Origin: Geobacter sp.
Lineage (GTDB): Bacteria; Desulfobacterota; Desulfuromonadia; Geobacterales; Geobacteraceae
DNA length: 64,000 nt
Assembly: GCA_016177775.1 (NCBI GenBank)
Contig: JACOUQ010000003.1
Span: 124,001-188,000 of the forward strand
Reading direction: 5' to 3'
Part shown: positions 42,201 to 49,967 of the stretch, in pieces
Layout: each line of letters begins with the position of its first letter
Position numbering within the stretch: position 1 is the stretch's first letter
The notes under the pieces: model-generated
Told to the model about the DNA's origin: nothing
Database searches by the model: none
The model's input: the letters and a program-made list of their open reading frames with translations, nothing else
Made by a program: the position numbers and the translations under genes

Positions 42201-42765
42201 ATTGGGTCACGAGCGCTGTTATTGCCTGACTTGACCCCCGCGGTCGGAAAAGATTATCTCCTTCAGCTTCCAACTCATCCACTATGGTTTTCAGAGAAGC
42301 CAGACCGGTTCCAGCAGCGAACAGAGCCTGTCCTACTTCACCTTGTTGATCCAGTATCCCTTGTCCACCCTTAATCAAAGTCTCATGGTTAATTCCGTAC
42401 AAAGTCGTGAAGAGATCCTGTTCGAGGCCATGCAAAAAAGGATATAGAAGGGCGGGGTCAAGAGGGTTATCGTGTTCGTCAAAGAGGCTGTTCTTGTTTT
42501 TCTTGCGACGGGCGAAAGCAAGCTCACTGCCGTCAGATCCTTGGAGGCACCCCTTCACCAGGAGTTGATCATATGAATGCAGGAAATTATCACCGGAACG
42601 AGCGGGGAACCCGAAGAAAAGAGCTTGCAGCGCCCTCAAGGAACTACTCTTCCCGGCTTCATTGCAGCCGTACACTACATGCAGGCCAGGCAGGTCGGAA
42701 GAAAAATCGAGGATTCGATCTGTGAAATGTCCAAAAGCCTTCAGCTCCAGCCGTTTAATTCGCAT
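39262..42765 (-). CDS. YhaN-like SMC/Rad50-type ATPase
   Basis: ATG 42765 (MRIKRLELKAFGHF) is preferred over the longer frame because the ATPase motif begins there; it gives 1167 aa. The Walker A is VVYGCNEAGKSS (about residue 35), and a glycine-rich segment (about 120-135, GQGILDQQGEVGQ) follows. Long coiled-coil arms occupy about 170-1040. The C-terminal half has the ABC signature-like GMSSGTRDQLYLALRLA and Walker B MPFIVDDILINFDD. The overall layout is YhaN rather than SbcC. It overlaps the metallophosphoesterase gene by 11 bases. Together they form an Mre11/Rad50-like DNA end-processing complex, here probably used in defence. Confidence 0.88.
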   Translation of the reverse strand: MRIKRLELKAFGHFTDRILDFSSDLPGLHVVYGCNEAGKSSSLRALQALFFGFPARSGDNFLHSYDQLLVKGCLQGSDGSELAFARRKKNKNSLFDEHDNPLDPALLYPFLHGLEQDLFTTLYGINHETLIKGGQGILDQQGEVGQALFAAGTGLASLKTIVDELEAEGDNLFRPRGSSQAITALVTQYKDLQSQLKQVTLSSREWQDHQRALDDAVKKLGGVNELRCKLTREKRQLERLKQALPYLGQRRNILDKLAELGDVVVLPADFGDRRRELEQQEHDTRNNFETDNSRLQDLEDKRNAISFNQCLLDHIDAVEALHQELGQYRKAKVDRPQLEGRRIGFRTEAANLLKQIRPELTINDVEVLRPSLAKRKTIQTLGTKQEALILSLHKAERQVQSTSKELEKIQTECQLLTQVADIKKLSQSVMLVQKVGDLDGEITTKRQSFERAQKSCNEALQRLGLWSGPLEMVGQLAIPLPETVHRFEEEFRSYTDNDRQLLSDREQLEIELTQLTEQLHEIEFAAEVPTEEELTQYRGRREHGWQLLRRQWEKGEDVSTESRDYDPEQPLPDAYEKMVGISDQTADRMYREADRVQKHASLKARAKAIENRLLELNTQQEKSDSALHDASRRWQELWTPCTITPLPPREMQAWLNNFEKLRFQVEEADKIARDIADRGTKRSELRAILIAELAVLGEQSEFPGEDLSSPLQCAEDLLHRLQNEQSRCEALEGKRSDLESAQEAACQDRDDAADELKQWQALWENAVAPLGIESKTIPAEAIDFIETLQSCFDKLKEADDFRKRIEGIDRDSLKFEESVLALVKEVAPDISDTDAPQVVSQLKILLGKASQDQALVQQYTAEIDALNISILAARTRLSGIDEQIAALRQLAGSETEEQLNEAERRSGELLKFKEKLEDIEETLASISEGLSLSDLEEQAQEIDPDDLPGRIESLANEIDVRIDPEILQLSETIGREKNELARMDGSGKAAELADASQQALAKIRRLTEHYIRVKLATKILREEIERYRAENQDPVLKIASRYFHELTLGSFASLRTDSDDHEQPILIGVRPNGAWIQVEGMSSGTRDQLYLALRLATLEWRVKTSEPMPFIVDDILINFDDERSLATLQSLAALAEKTQVILFTHHGQIREAAQSLNLKDKVFIHQL

Positions 42766-44014
42766 GGCGACCTCCCTGCTGGATCTTGGCTGTGAGTAGA
42801 TCTTTGACCTCATCACGTAAAAGAGCAATTTCCTCTTCACCTGGCGCGAAGGGATCATCCTCAATTAATAGATCAGGTGGCAGCTTACTGCGTAATTGTT
42901 CGAAATCCGGGAGCAGGTCAAGCAGGCGTGATGTGTTAAACTCAATTCCTTCAACTGACTTCTGGAGGGCGGCTAGTGGGGAGTCATCGGCAAACTTTTC
43001 GCTGATTTGCTGTTCCTTACGTGTATCGAATACAATTTTTTCGAGCCATACATCACCAAGGCTGGCAGCTACAGCTCGCAACTCTTCCTGCCAGTGAGCT
43101 GCATGATCATGCAGTTTACCGTGAAGAGTGGTAATCCCTTCCAGAGTAAGACGAACTACTAGCGGGCGTCCATCTGACTGCTCCCGTTCAGATTCGAAGG
43201 TTTCCCGAATCAGCTCAAGCAAGGACTCGGGCTTATCACATTCAGCGAGATCAACTCGACATCGGGACCAACGCAGGACATCTAACTCTCTCGACTCCAC
43301 CGATATTACCTGGTTTTCCTCGACTGTCACCAAAGTACAGCCTTTTACACCAGTCTCGCGGATGTGCCTCCCTTGAATATTCCCTGGAAAAACAACCCAA
43401 GGATCAGTGGAAATCTCTTCCCGTTGATGTACATGCCCCAGAGCCCAATACTGGTACCCTTTAGAACGGAGTGCATCGAGAGAGCAGGGAGCGTAATTCT
43501 CATGACCAGGACGGCCGTTCAGGCTGGTGTGAAGCAGCCCTATGTTAAAGAGGCTGGCTTTACCTTGCGGATAATTCTGGGTCAGGTCCTCTGAAACAAC
43601 CCGAGAAGAAAAACTTTGTCCATGAATGGCTACGCCAAGGTTCTCAAGAAAACGCGTTTCGGTTTTTTTGTGGGAAAATAGGGTGACGTTGTCGGGAAGG
43701 TTCAGGGCACGGGTGATTTGGCTGGCTGCATCATGGTTACCTGAGACCATGAAGACGGGTATGCCGGCATCTCTCAGACGACCCATACGGTTCACAAAAT
43801 AGATGCCGGTGTTATAGTCCTTCCATTCACCATCATAGAGATCACCGGCTAAGAGAACGAAGGCCACTTCCTCATCAATGGCTAAGTCGATAAGGTTGTC
43901 AAATGCCCTCCTAGCAGCGTTTCTTATCTGCTCCACAGGTGCATCCGGGTAGACTTCGAGTCCCTTTAAAGGGCTGTCGAGGTGGATGTCGGCAGCATGT
44001 ATAAACGTGAACAT
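42755..44014 (-). CDS. YhaO-like Mre11-family metallophosphoesterase
   Basis: ATG 44014 follows AAGGAGGAGCTTC, giving 419 aa starting MFTFIHAADIHLDSPL. The calcineurin-type motifs are complete: AADIHLDSP, LLAGDLYDG, VSGNHDAAS, LLHTSLNG and GHVHQRE (dinuclear metal site). The C-terminal domain is helical and matches the YhaO layout. The product would be a Mn-dependent nuclease controlled by the Rad50-like partner encoded just downstream. The pair lies between the sacsin operon and the CBASS genes. Confidence 0.9.
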   Translation of the reverse strand: MFTFIHAADIHLDSPLKGLEVYPDAPVEQIRNAARRAFDNLIDLAIDEEVAFVLLAGDLYDGEWKDYNTGIYFVNRMGRLRDAGIPVFMVSGNHDAASQITRALNLPDNVTLFSHKKTETRFLENLGVAIHGQSFSSRVVSEDLTQNYPQGKASLFNIGLLHTSLNGRPGHENYAPCSLDALRSKGYQYWALGHVHQREEISTDPWVVFPGNIQGRHIRETGVKGCTLVTVEENQVISVESRELDVLRWSRCRVDLAECDKPESLLELIRETFESEREQSDGRPLVVRLTLEGITTLHGKLHDHAAHWQEELRAVAASLGDVWLEKIVFDTRKEQQISEKFADDSPLAALQKSVEGIEFNTSRLLDLLPDFEQLRSKLPPDLLIEDDPFAPGEEEIALLRDEVKDLLTAKIQQGGRHAN

Positions 44015-44055
44015 GAAGCTCCTCCTTAGAGAGGGCAATCTGATTAATTCACCCT

Positions 44056-44640
44056 CTACAACTCATTCCTAGTCCTTAGCTGCTTAGGAAGCATTTTATT
44101 CAATTCCTCATCGGTGAAATATAGTTCCTCATCCGCTTTTAATGCTTTTTGCGCTGCTTCATAAGCTTTGGAAGATGTTCGAGGTGCATTTTTATAGATA
44201 TCCTCCAGTGCCTCGTTTACACGATCACGCTCGATACGGACTTCCTCGATTGGACGGCTGTCATTCATATCAACAAGAAGACTGAGAAGTTGCTCACGTA
44301 TTCCCCATAACTTTGAAGCGACAACTGTATGCTTTTGGGCCTGTTCTCCCAAACTAGCCTCCTTGAAATACAAGGTTAAGCCGAGCAAAATAGTTGAAAG
44401 CAAAGCACCTGTGATGGTCGCAGGTTTTGAATCACCAAGTACAGCGAGTATCAAGCTACCTGTCGCCAGTGCAGAGAGTGAAATTTCGATTGTCTTAATA
44501 ATTCGATATCTTTGCACGTAGCAGTCCGCCATCTTCTCATGTGTTTTATGAGTGTATGCAGCGCGGCCGTACATCTCTCTTAGCTGGCTTTCCAGTGTCT
44601 TTGTGTGTTCTTTAACTTCACGCTGGGTAGCTGTTTCCAT
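44056..44640 (-). CDS. SLATT-domain two-TM effector of a CBASS
   Basis: ATG 44640 is preferred over longer frames that would run deep into the nucleotidyltransferase gene; it gives 194 aa (METATQREV...). Two adjacent hydrophobic helices (IEISLSALATGSLILAVL at about 53, and ATITGALLSTILLGLTLYF at about 76) are flanked by long charged helices, the layout of SLATT domains (membrane effectors of nucleotide-signalling systems). On activation such proteins are thought to form a pore or disrupt the membrane and cause abortive infection. It overlaps the CD-NTase stop by 23 bases. Confidence 0.82.
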   Translation of the reverse strand: METATQREVKEHTKTLESQLREMYGRAAYTHKTHEKMADCYVQRYRIIKTIEISLSALATGSLILAVLGDSKPATITGALLSTILLGLTLYFKEASLGEQAQKHTVVASKLWGIREQLLSLLVDMNDSRPIEEVRIERDRVNEALEDIYKNAPRTSSKAYEAAQKALKADEELYFTDEELNKMLPKQLRTRNEL

Positions 44641-45499
44641 AAATCTCCCGATATTTTTGCTTTGCCGACCACTCATGGCCGTTACTCTGAAAGGCAATAG
44701 CTTCGAGAGCACGAAGCTCAGCCTGACGGGCCTTGTATTCGAATGAACCGCCTCGATAAACGTACGAATTACTTCCAGGTGCAAGCCAATAGGTCTGTGT
44801 ACTGCTTTGCCCTGCAAGAAAGTTAAAAAAGTCTCGCGTCAAATAATCGTAATAAAGATATGACTTGTCTCGATGCGCCCAGCTGGCTATGAACTGAAAA
44901 GCGAGGGTGTCTATAAGCATCCCGTTCATGGGCACGCTGTTTTGGTCGCGCCAAGCTCGCGCCATGCGCCCGAGTTGTACCAAATTGCCATTACATTCAG
45001 TATTACGTTTGGAGAATGCTTCTATTTCTTCTTTTGGCTTGCAAGCTTTCCACGAACCGCCATTATTTGAGTCTGCAAACGTGTAACCGCCACTATCGTT
45101 TAAAAATGCTGGCAATACTTCGAATCTGATATTATCCGTAAATGCGATAACAACTACTTGGCCGTCTCCCGCAACACTTGATGACGGATACGTTTTCTGA
45201 AGGGATGCTCGAACTGCACTCAGTAGTGATGACTGTTTATTACCGCTATAAGAGTTGTACTGCGCATAGGTCGAGTAAGGTAACACATAAAGTAAGTCGA
45301 TATCACTGACGGTAGGTATCGCTGAGTTTCTTCCATACGACCCTGCATAGAATCTGTTCGCAGTTTTTGAGTCTAGCTCTCTGAAATCAGCGTTAAGCTG
45401 CCCAACAATGCGGCCAGTACGACTTGAAATTGACGAACGTAGGTCAGTGCTGATCCGTAACGCAGAGCAAAAGCTCGAAAACCAATCCCCTACACCCAT
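44618..45499 (-). CDS. CD-NTase-like cyclic oligonucleotide synthase (SMODS)
   Basis: The 293-aa protein contains the nucleotidyltransferase signature GSYGRNSAIPTVSDIDLLYVL (about residues 53-73; written in parts here: GSYGRNSAIP and SDIDLLYVL), with the third catalytic acidic residue in IRFEVLPAF (about 129). This is the SMODS/CD-NTase pattern. Paired with the SLATT membrane protein it makes a minimal type I CBASS in which phage infection triggers synthesis of a cyclic nucleotide. No CapV, Cap2/Cap3 or HORMA/TRIP13 genes are present. The start ATG 45499 lies 68 bases after brxL. Confidence 0.85.
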   Translation of the reverse strand: MGVGDWFSSFCSALRISTDLRSSISSRTGRIVGQLNADFRELDSKTANRFYAGSYGRNSAIPTVSDIDLLYVLPYSTYAQYNSYSGNKQSSLLSAVRASLQKTYPSSSVAGDGQVVVIAFTDNIRFEVLPAFLNDSGGYTFADSNNGGSWKACKPKEEIEAFSKRNTECNGNLVQLGRMARAWRDQNSVPMNGMLIDTLAFQFIASWAHRDKSYLYYDYLTRDFFNFLAGQSSTQTYWLAPGSNSYVYRGGSFEYKARQAELRALEAIAFQSNGHEWSAKQKYREIYGNSYPA

Positions 45500-45567
45500 A
45501 ATACTTTTAACCTCTCATGTTGTTAACGATTACTCGTACTTAAAGCTATACCACCCCAAAGGTCGGA

Positions 45568-47625
45568 TTATTCCTCCAACGCCTTGAACACCGCATCCGC
45601 AGAATCCCGATAGAACTCGATACTGATCTTCGTCCAGAGATCATCCGGCAGGTCATTCAGTTGCCGGCGGGAGGACACAGGCATCAATAGAGTCTGGGCC
45701 TGCTTGTCAATCGCCAGTTCCGCGATGCTGACTGCATTCGGAATCATCTCGGTCGATCCGCCGAGGTTGAGCGCACCGACGATGATCGTACCGCCACGAG
45801 TGTTCCTGCCAAGCAATGAGCCGCAGAGAGCAACAAGGATAGGTAGTCCCAGGCCTGTTCCACTCTTGTCGGCATCCATGGCCCGCATCTGGATAGAGAA
45901 CTCCTCTTCACGGGGGTTACGGTCACCGACAAGTTCTTTTGATCTGGCATAGAGATTCTGCTCACCCACCCGGACGCTCTCCCGGAATGCAGGTGGTGTC
46001 GGCTGGTTGAGAATCTTCACCCCACTGCCGGGGCCGCAAGTAACTTCTATACGGTAAAGCCCGGCGCCAGTTTCGGGACTCCCCGGACTGACCGCCCAGA
46101 CCTGCCCTGGTGGCAGTGGATCGCTTTCAAGTGCTTCATCGCTGTGCAATTCCGGCGTTGATACGAACTGCTCTATCCCTTCAGCCCCGAAAATGTAGCT
46201 GAAATGGGTATTGCGGAATTCGCTCTTGAATACCCTTTTCTGCTGCTCCTTCACCCGGCGGCGGGATTCCAGGGCCAGCCGGACGACCCATTCCAGGTCC
46301 TCATCGGATACCGGCATTTCTGGATCAGGGAAAAGGAGCTTAACCAGACCGCTTACCGTCTTGTTCACCGCTTCGATATCCCGGCCACTCAGAGCACCTC
46401 CAAGGTGGACACGCCCCTGCATAACCGATACGCGATTACTCATCCGCAGCCGGCTCCAGCACTCACTGATAAAATCACTTACCAGACCGAAGTGATCGGT
46501 CAGATGCTCGCCAGGATTCAATTTCGGGAAATCCCATCCAGGGACAAAAGCATGGAGCCGGTCCATAAACGCCGTGTCATTGCGCATTTCCGGCGGTAGC
46601 GGCCCGAGCAGGTGGCTGATTTTCTGCTGCTGCTCCACATCTACGTCAAAGTTGCCGACCATGACAAGACTGCCGTCGGCCCGGATGTTCTCCTTACCGC
46701 GGCTGAACTGCCCAGAGGCCATATACCCTTTCATGATGTTGACCCCGTCTTTCTGGTCGAAGGAAATCCCGGACACCTCATCAAAGCAGACGACATCGTA
46801 CTGGCAGACCAAACCGCGCTGGCCGCTGGCATTGTTCACGAACATCTTGGCGACGGTTGCCTTGCCGCCGGAGATAAGATGGGCGTTCGGTGAAATCTGC
46901 TGAAACAGATGGCTCTTGCCGGTACCGCGGGGGCCAAGTTCCACCAGGTTATAATTGCGCTCCACAAAGGGGATCATCCGGAGCAGGATGACCTTTTTCG
47001 CCCGTTCAGTGAATGCAGCCGGCTCCAGACCGATTGACCGGATCATGAAGTCCATCCATTCTGCCGTGGTAAATGACCGCCGTGCCTTGGCAAAAATATC
47101 CAGCAGGTCGGACTTGGACATCTGGATAGGTCGCAGTCCGTCGATCTTGAAAGGACGTCCCCCCTGCTGCTGGGCAATGATCCCGTCATAGCTAAGGGTC
47201 ACCTCGGCATAGAAGCCGTCGGTCAGCATCCGCTCGTTCTCCGTTACCATGGCGTCATCGATGCGGACATCTTTCAGGGTAAGGCTGGGCAACTCGGCCA
47301 GGTAACAATCGTTCTTTGCATCCAGGCGTGCTTTGACAATATCGATAATCTTGACCGATCCCTGCTCCTTGGCGCGGGCCTTGAACAGCTCCTCCTCGCC
47401 AGTGCGAACTGTCCTGTCCTTGAGCTGCTTCTCCACTATCTGCAGCCCCTCGGCAATCTCGCCTTCATCCACACTGGCGCAATACCGCCCCAGCAGGAAT
47501 TCGACCACGTAAGTCGGCACCGGATACTGGCGGGAATACTGCCGCACCAGATCCTTGCGAACCAGAAAGCCGTCAAATACTGCCGCCGCCTGCTTATCGA
47601 GATTATCCATCTGTATAGTGTTCAT
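45568..47625 (-). CDS. brxL: BREX protein BrxL (Lon-like AAA ATPase)
   Basis: The 685-aa protein has Walker A LGPRGTGKS (about residue 232), Walker B YDVVCFDEVSG (about 277) and a C-terminal Lon-like domain with catalytic Ser in DKSGTGLGLP (about 600) and a candidate Lys in AIDKQAQ. BrxL is a large helicase-like assembly in BREX needed for phage restriction, with protease function uncertain. It is the last gene of the canonical six-gene type I order and overlaps pglZ by 4 bases. Length is normal for the family. Confidence 0.95.
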   Translation of the reverse strand: MNTIQMDNLDKQAAAVFDGFLVRKDLVRQYSRQYPVPTYVVEFLLGRYCASVDEGEIAEGLQIVEKQLKDRTVRTGEEELFKARAKEQGSVKIIDIVKARLDAKNDCYLAELPSLTLKDVRIDDAMVTENERMLTDGFYAEVTLSYDGIIAQQQGGRPFKIDGLRPIQMSKSDLLDIFAKARRSFTTAEWMDFMIRSIGLEPAAFTERAKKVILLRMIPFVERNYNLVELGPRGTGKSHLFQQISPNAHLISGGKATVAKMFVNNASGQRGLVCQYDVVCFDEVSGISFDQKDGVNIMKGYMASGQFSRGKENIRADGSLVMVGNFDVDVEQQQKISHLLGPLPPEMRNDTAFMDRLHAFVPGWDFPKLNPGEHLTDHFGLVSDFISECWSRLRMSNRVSVMQGRVHLGGALSGRDIEAVNKTVSGLVKLLFPDPEMPVSDEDLEWVVRLALESRRRVKEQQKRVFKSEFRNTHFSYIFGAEGIEQFVSTPELHSDEALESDPLPPGQVWAVSPGSPETGAGLYRIEVTCGPGSGVKILNQPTPPAFRESVRVGEQNLYARSKELVGDRNPREEEFSIQMRAMDADKSGTGLGLPILVALCGSLLGRNTRGGTIIVGALNLGGSTEMIPNAVSIAELAIDKQAQTLLMPVSSRRQLNDLPDDLWTKISIEFYRDSADAVFKALEE

Positions 47626-49958
47626 AGCTCTTCTCCAACCGTTGTCGGTTTATAGTCAATGATCTGACCGGCTTTGTCATACACAACAACCATAGCTGCG
47701 GCCCCCTCGTAACTGTCATCCTTGACTGCAAGACTTCCTTCTCCGTTGCTGCTGATCTCCTTTGCCGACGCGGCAATGCTGCTGTCCGCCTGGCGCCAGT
47801 TAAGCCGCAGATCCACGCTAAGCCCGGTGGCATTAGTATCCACAGTCACCTTGCACCTCATGCCGCGCCACTGGATACCGGTGATGCTCGCCCGGACAGC
47901 CTGCATGCCGGCTTCAACCTGCATATCCGGGATCACGCATTCCTGGAGGCTTACACCACCGTGGGCATACTCGACCCCAGCGCGAAATGAGCCGATACCG
48001 GGCGGTGATGCTATCCGTAGGTGCGGATTCCAGTGCCAGGGAAATACCGGAACATCTGGCTGCGATTCCCCCAGCACAGTGGCGCAGCGTGCCCACTTGC
48101 TTGCCACCAGAGAGGGAGGCAGCTCGACTTTCGGCAAGCCACCAGGGACAAGCAGCCAGCCGTGATCTGTCACGATACGGACACGGGGCCACCCGGCAGC
48201 GATAAGGCCGGCAACCCGGCTGACTACATCCTCCACCTCACTATCTATGTGCTGCACCATGCGGCAATCCAGAGAATGCCCCAGCTCGTCAAGTTTGCCG
48301 GTTTCAGCCCATCCGGAATTTTCAAAGGATGAGGGCATGTAGACTTCCTGCTGATCCATCACATCGAAACCTTGCCGGGCCATCTCGTCGCGAAGGCGTT
48401 GTGCCGTTACCTGCTGTTTTCCCGTTTCCCAGACCGGGGTAAAGTCACTGACGTCGGTCCCACCTTTACAGGAATCGTGAACCGGAGCAGCCAACGGTTT
48501 GGCCGTGGCGGTTACCGTCGGCAGCGGTGCAAAGCGATGGCCCATCTGGACGCGGAACCCCCGGCCTTCAAGCCTCTCCTGGATCATGCCGGCAATGTCA
48601 TACCTGATCCCATCCACGAAAAGAATACAGGTTCCGGACTCCCTGGATACCCCCACCGCCAGTTTCCCCCCTGCGGAGAGGGTCTGCTCTACCAGCGACT
48701 GGAAATGCCGGGCAGACTGATCCAGCCATGGTTCATAGAGTGCCCTAACCACTTTGGACACCAGCTGCCCTTCGGGTGTCGCCTTGGACATCATCAACGC
48801 ATCAAGAACTGCCCGGTCACAGCGGAAGCCGTTGGCCGCGTAGTCGGCTGCCATGGCATGGGCTGACGCTCCACCGAGTTGTGTGCGGGCGGCCCTCCCG
48901 AGTAAGCTCAAGGGCTCCAGAGCAACTGCAAATGGACTCTCCCCCAGCTTTGCCCATACCCAATCACGCCTCTCTTTATTCTTTTCATTCAGAGCGATGA
49001 CTTTGGCACACGCATCCTGGTGAGGGAGCGATAAAACCTGTTCCAACTCCTTGCGTAGCGCCGCTTCCTGCTCCTCGTTCGCGGCAGGCCGACGCGACTG
49101 ATCGACAAACAGGTCCCGAGCCGGCCCGCGTAACAGTTGCGATACTCCAGGGTAAAGACGTGGCGATTCACAGAAACGGCTCCAAACGGAGTCCCACACC
49201 CCCCCACCATGCATCAAGGCATCGCCTGCGGCAACAGGGCCGTCCTTGTCCGGGTCAAAACCGAATTCCCGGATGCAGACATCTCCGAAAGTTTGCCATG
49301 CAGCCGGTTCACAGGATCGCTGGAACAGTTCGGGAGCGCTCATCCATTTCAACAGGTCACTGACTGGATCACCGATGATGATCCGATCGAAATCTTCCGC
49401 TTCAAGCCTGCGTCCCCGTAACGCTTCAATCGGATGTGTCGCCAATCGGGGCAGCGCCCGGAGCATCGCTTCACGGGTTCGGGTGTCCTGGGCCATGTCG
49501 AGTCCAAGTCCAATATCGGAAATCAGGAAGGCCTCCACGGTCCAATCACGCCCGTTACGCTGGTGCCAGACTGCACCCCGGTACTGCAGCTCGATAAGCG
49601 GCTGGAGGTCTCTCGGACAGTCCCCGCCGGCCCGTAGCTCTTGCCGGCTCACTCCCGGCAGGTAGAAGATCGGGATGACCCCATCCGGTGGAGATACTTC
49701 CGGTATTGTCCGATCCAGAATGCATTTGAGCCAGATAACCGGCCCTGTTCTTTTTTCCGGATTATAACCGCCAAGAATGAATAATTGCGGCAATGCCGCC
49801 GATAGCGCCGGCAACAATCCCTGCCACTGACCATCGGTATCAGTCCAGAGGAGCACCGCCGGTTCGGCGACCCCCTCGGGTGTCCTAAGAGAAACTGCAA
49901 GTGAGGCCTGTAGGGCTTCAATAAGCGTTTTCTGTTTTGTTTGCGATGCAGTTGTCAT
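47622..49958 (-). CDS. pglZ: BREX protein PglZ
   Basis: The 778-aa protein is the alkaline-phosphatase-superfamily BREX component. Visible features are the motif CILFVDGIRYDIAG (metal-binding Asp, about residue 440), DELGHSLD, and RVRIVTDHGWLLVP (about 590), matching the PglZ metal sites. An N-terminal helical domain (1-430) precedes them. PglZ is essential for BREX and acts with PglX. It overlaps brxL by 4 bases and follows pglX after 9 bases. Confidence 0.95.
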   Translation of the reverse strand: MTTASQTKQKTLIEALQASLAVSLRTPEGVAEPAVLLWTDTDGQWQGLLPALSAALPQLFILGGYNPEKRTGPVIWLKCILDRTIPEVSPPDGVIPIFYLPGVSRQELRAGGDCPRDLQPLIELQYRGAVWHQRNGRDWTVEAFLISDIGLGLDMAQDTRTREAMLRALPRLATHPIEALRGRRLEAEDFDRIIIGDPVSDLLKWMSAPELFQRSCEPAAWQTFGDVCIREFGFDPDKDGPVAAGDALMHGGGVWDSVWSRFCESPRLYPGVSQLLRGPARDLFVDQSRRPAANEEQEAALRKELEQVLSLPHQDACAKVIALNEKNKERRDWVWAKLGESPFAVALEPLSLLGRAARTQLGGASAHAMAADYAANGFRCDRAVLDALMMSKATPEGQLVSKVVRALYEPWLDQSARHFQSLVEQTLSAGGKLAVGVSRESGTCILFVDGIRYDIAGMIQERLEGRGFRVQMGHRFAPLPTVTATAKPLAAPVHDSCKGGTDVSDFTPVWETGKQQVTAQRLRDEMARQGFDVMDQQEVYMPSSFENSGWAETGKLDELGHSLDCRMVQHIDSEVEDVVSRVAGLIAAGWPRVRIVTDHGWLLVPGGLPKVELPPSLVASKWARCATVLGESQPDVPVFPWHWNPHLRIASPPGIGSFRAGVEYAHGGVSLQECVIPDMQVEAGMQAVRASITGIQWRGMRCKVTVDTNATGLSVDLRLNWRQADSSIAASAKEISSNGEGSLAVKDDSYEGAAAMVVVYDKAGQIIDYKPTTVGEEL

Positions 49959-49967
49959 GGAGGAAAA

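Noticed and set aside
39262..44014. Housekeeping SbcCD
   Set aside because: The C-terminal domain of the phosphoesterase and the start motif of the ATPase fit YhaO/YhaN better, and the context is a defence island.
44641..44817. Longer version of the SLATT gene (253 aa)
   Set aside because: The extra N terminus lies in another frame of the CD-NTase gene, whereas ATG 44640 gives a normal SLATT start.
47722..49665. Long + strand frames opposite pglZ, and similar frames opposite pglX and brxC
   Set aside because: They mirror the high-GC minus-strand genes, overlap one another, and lack ribosome binding sites.
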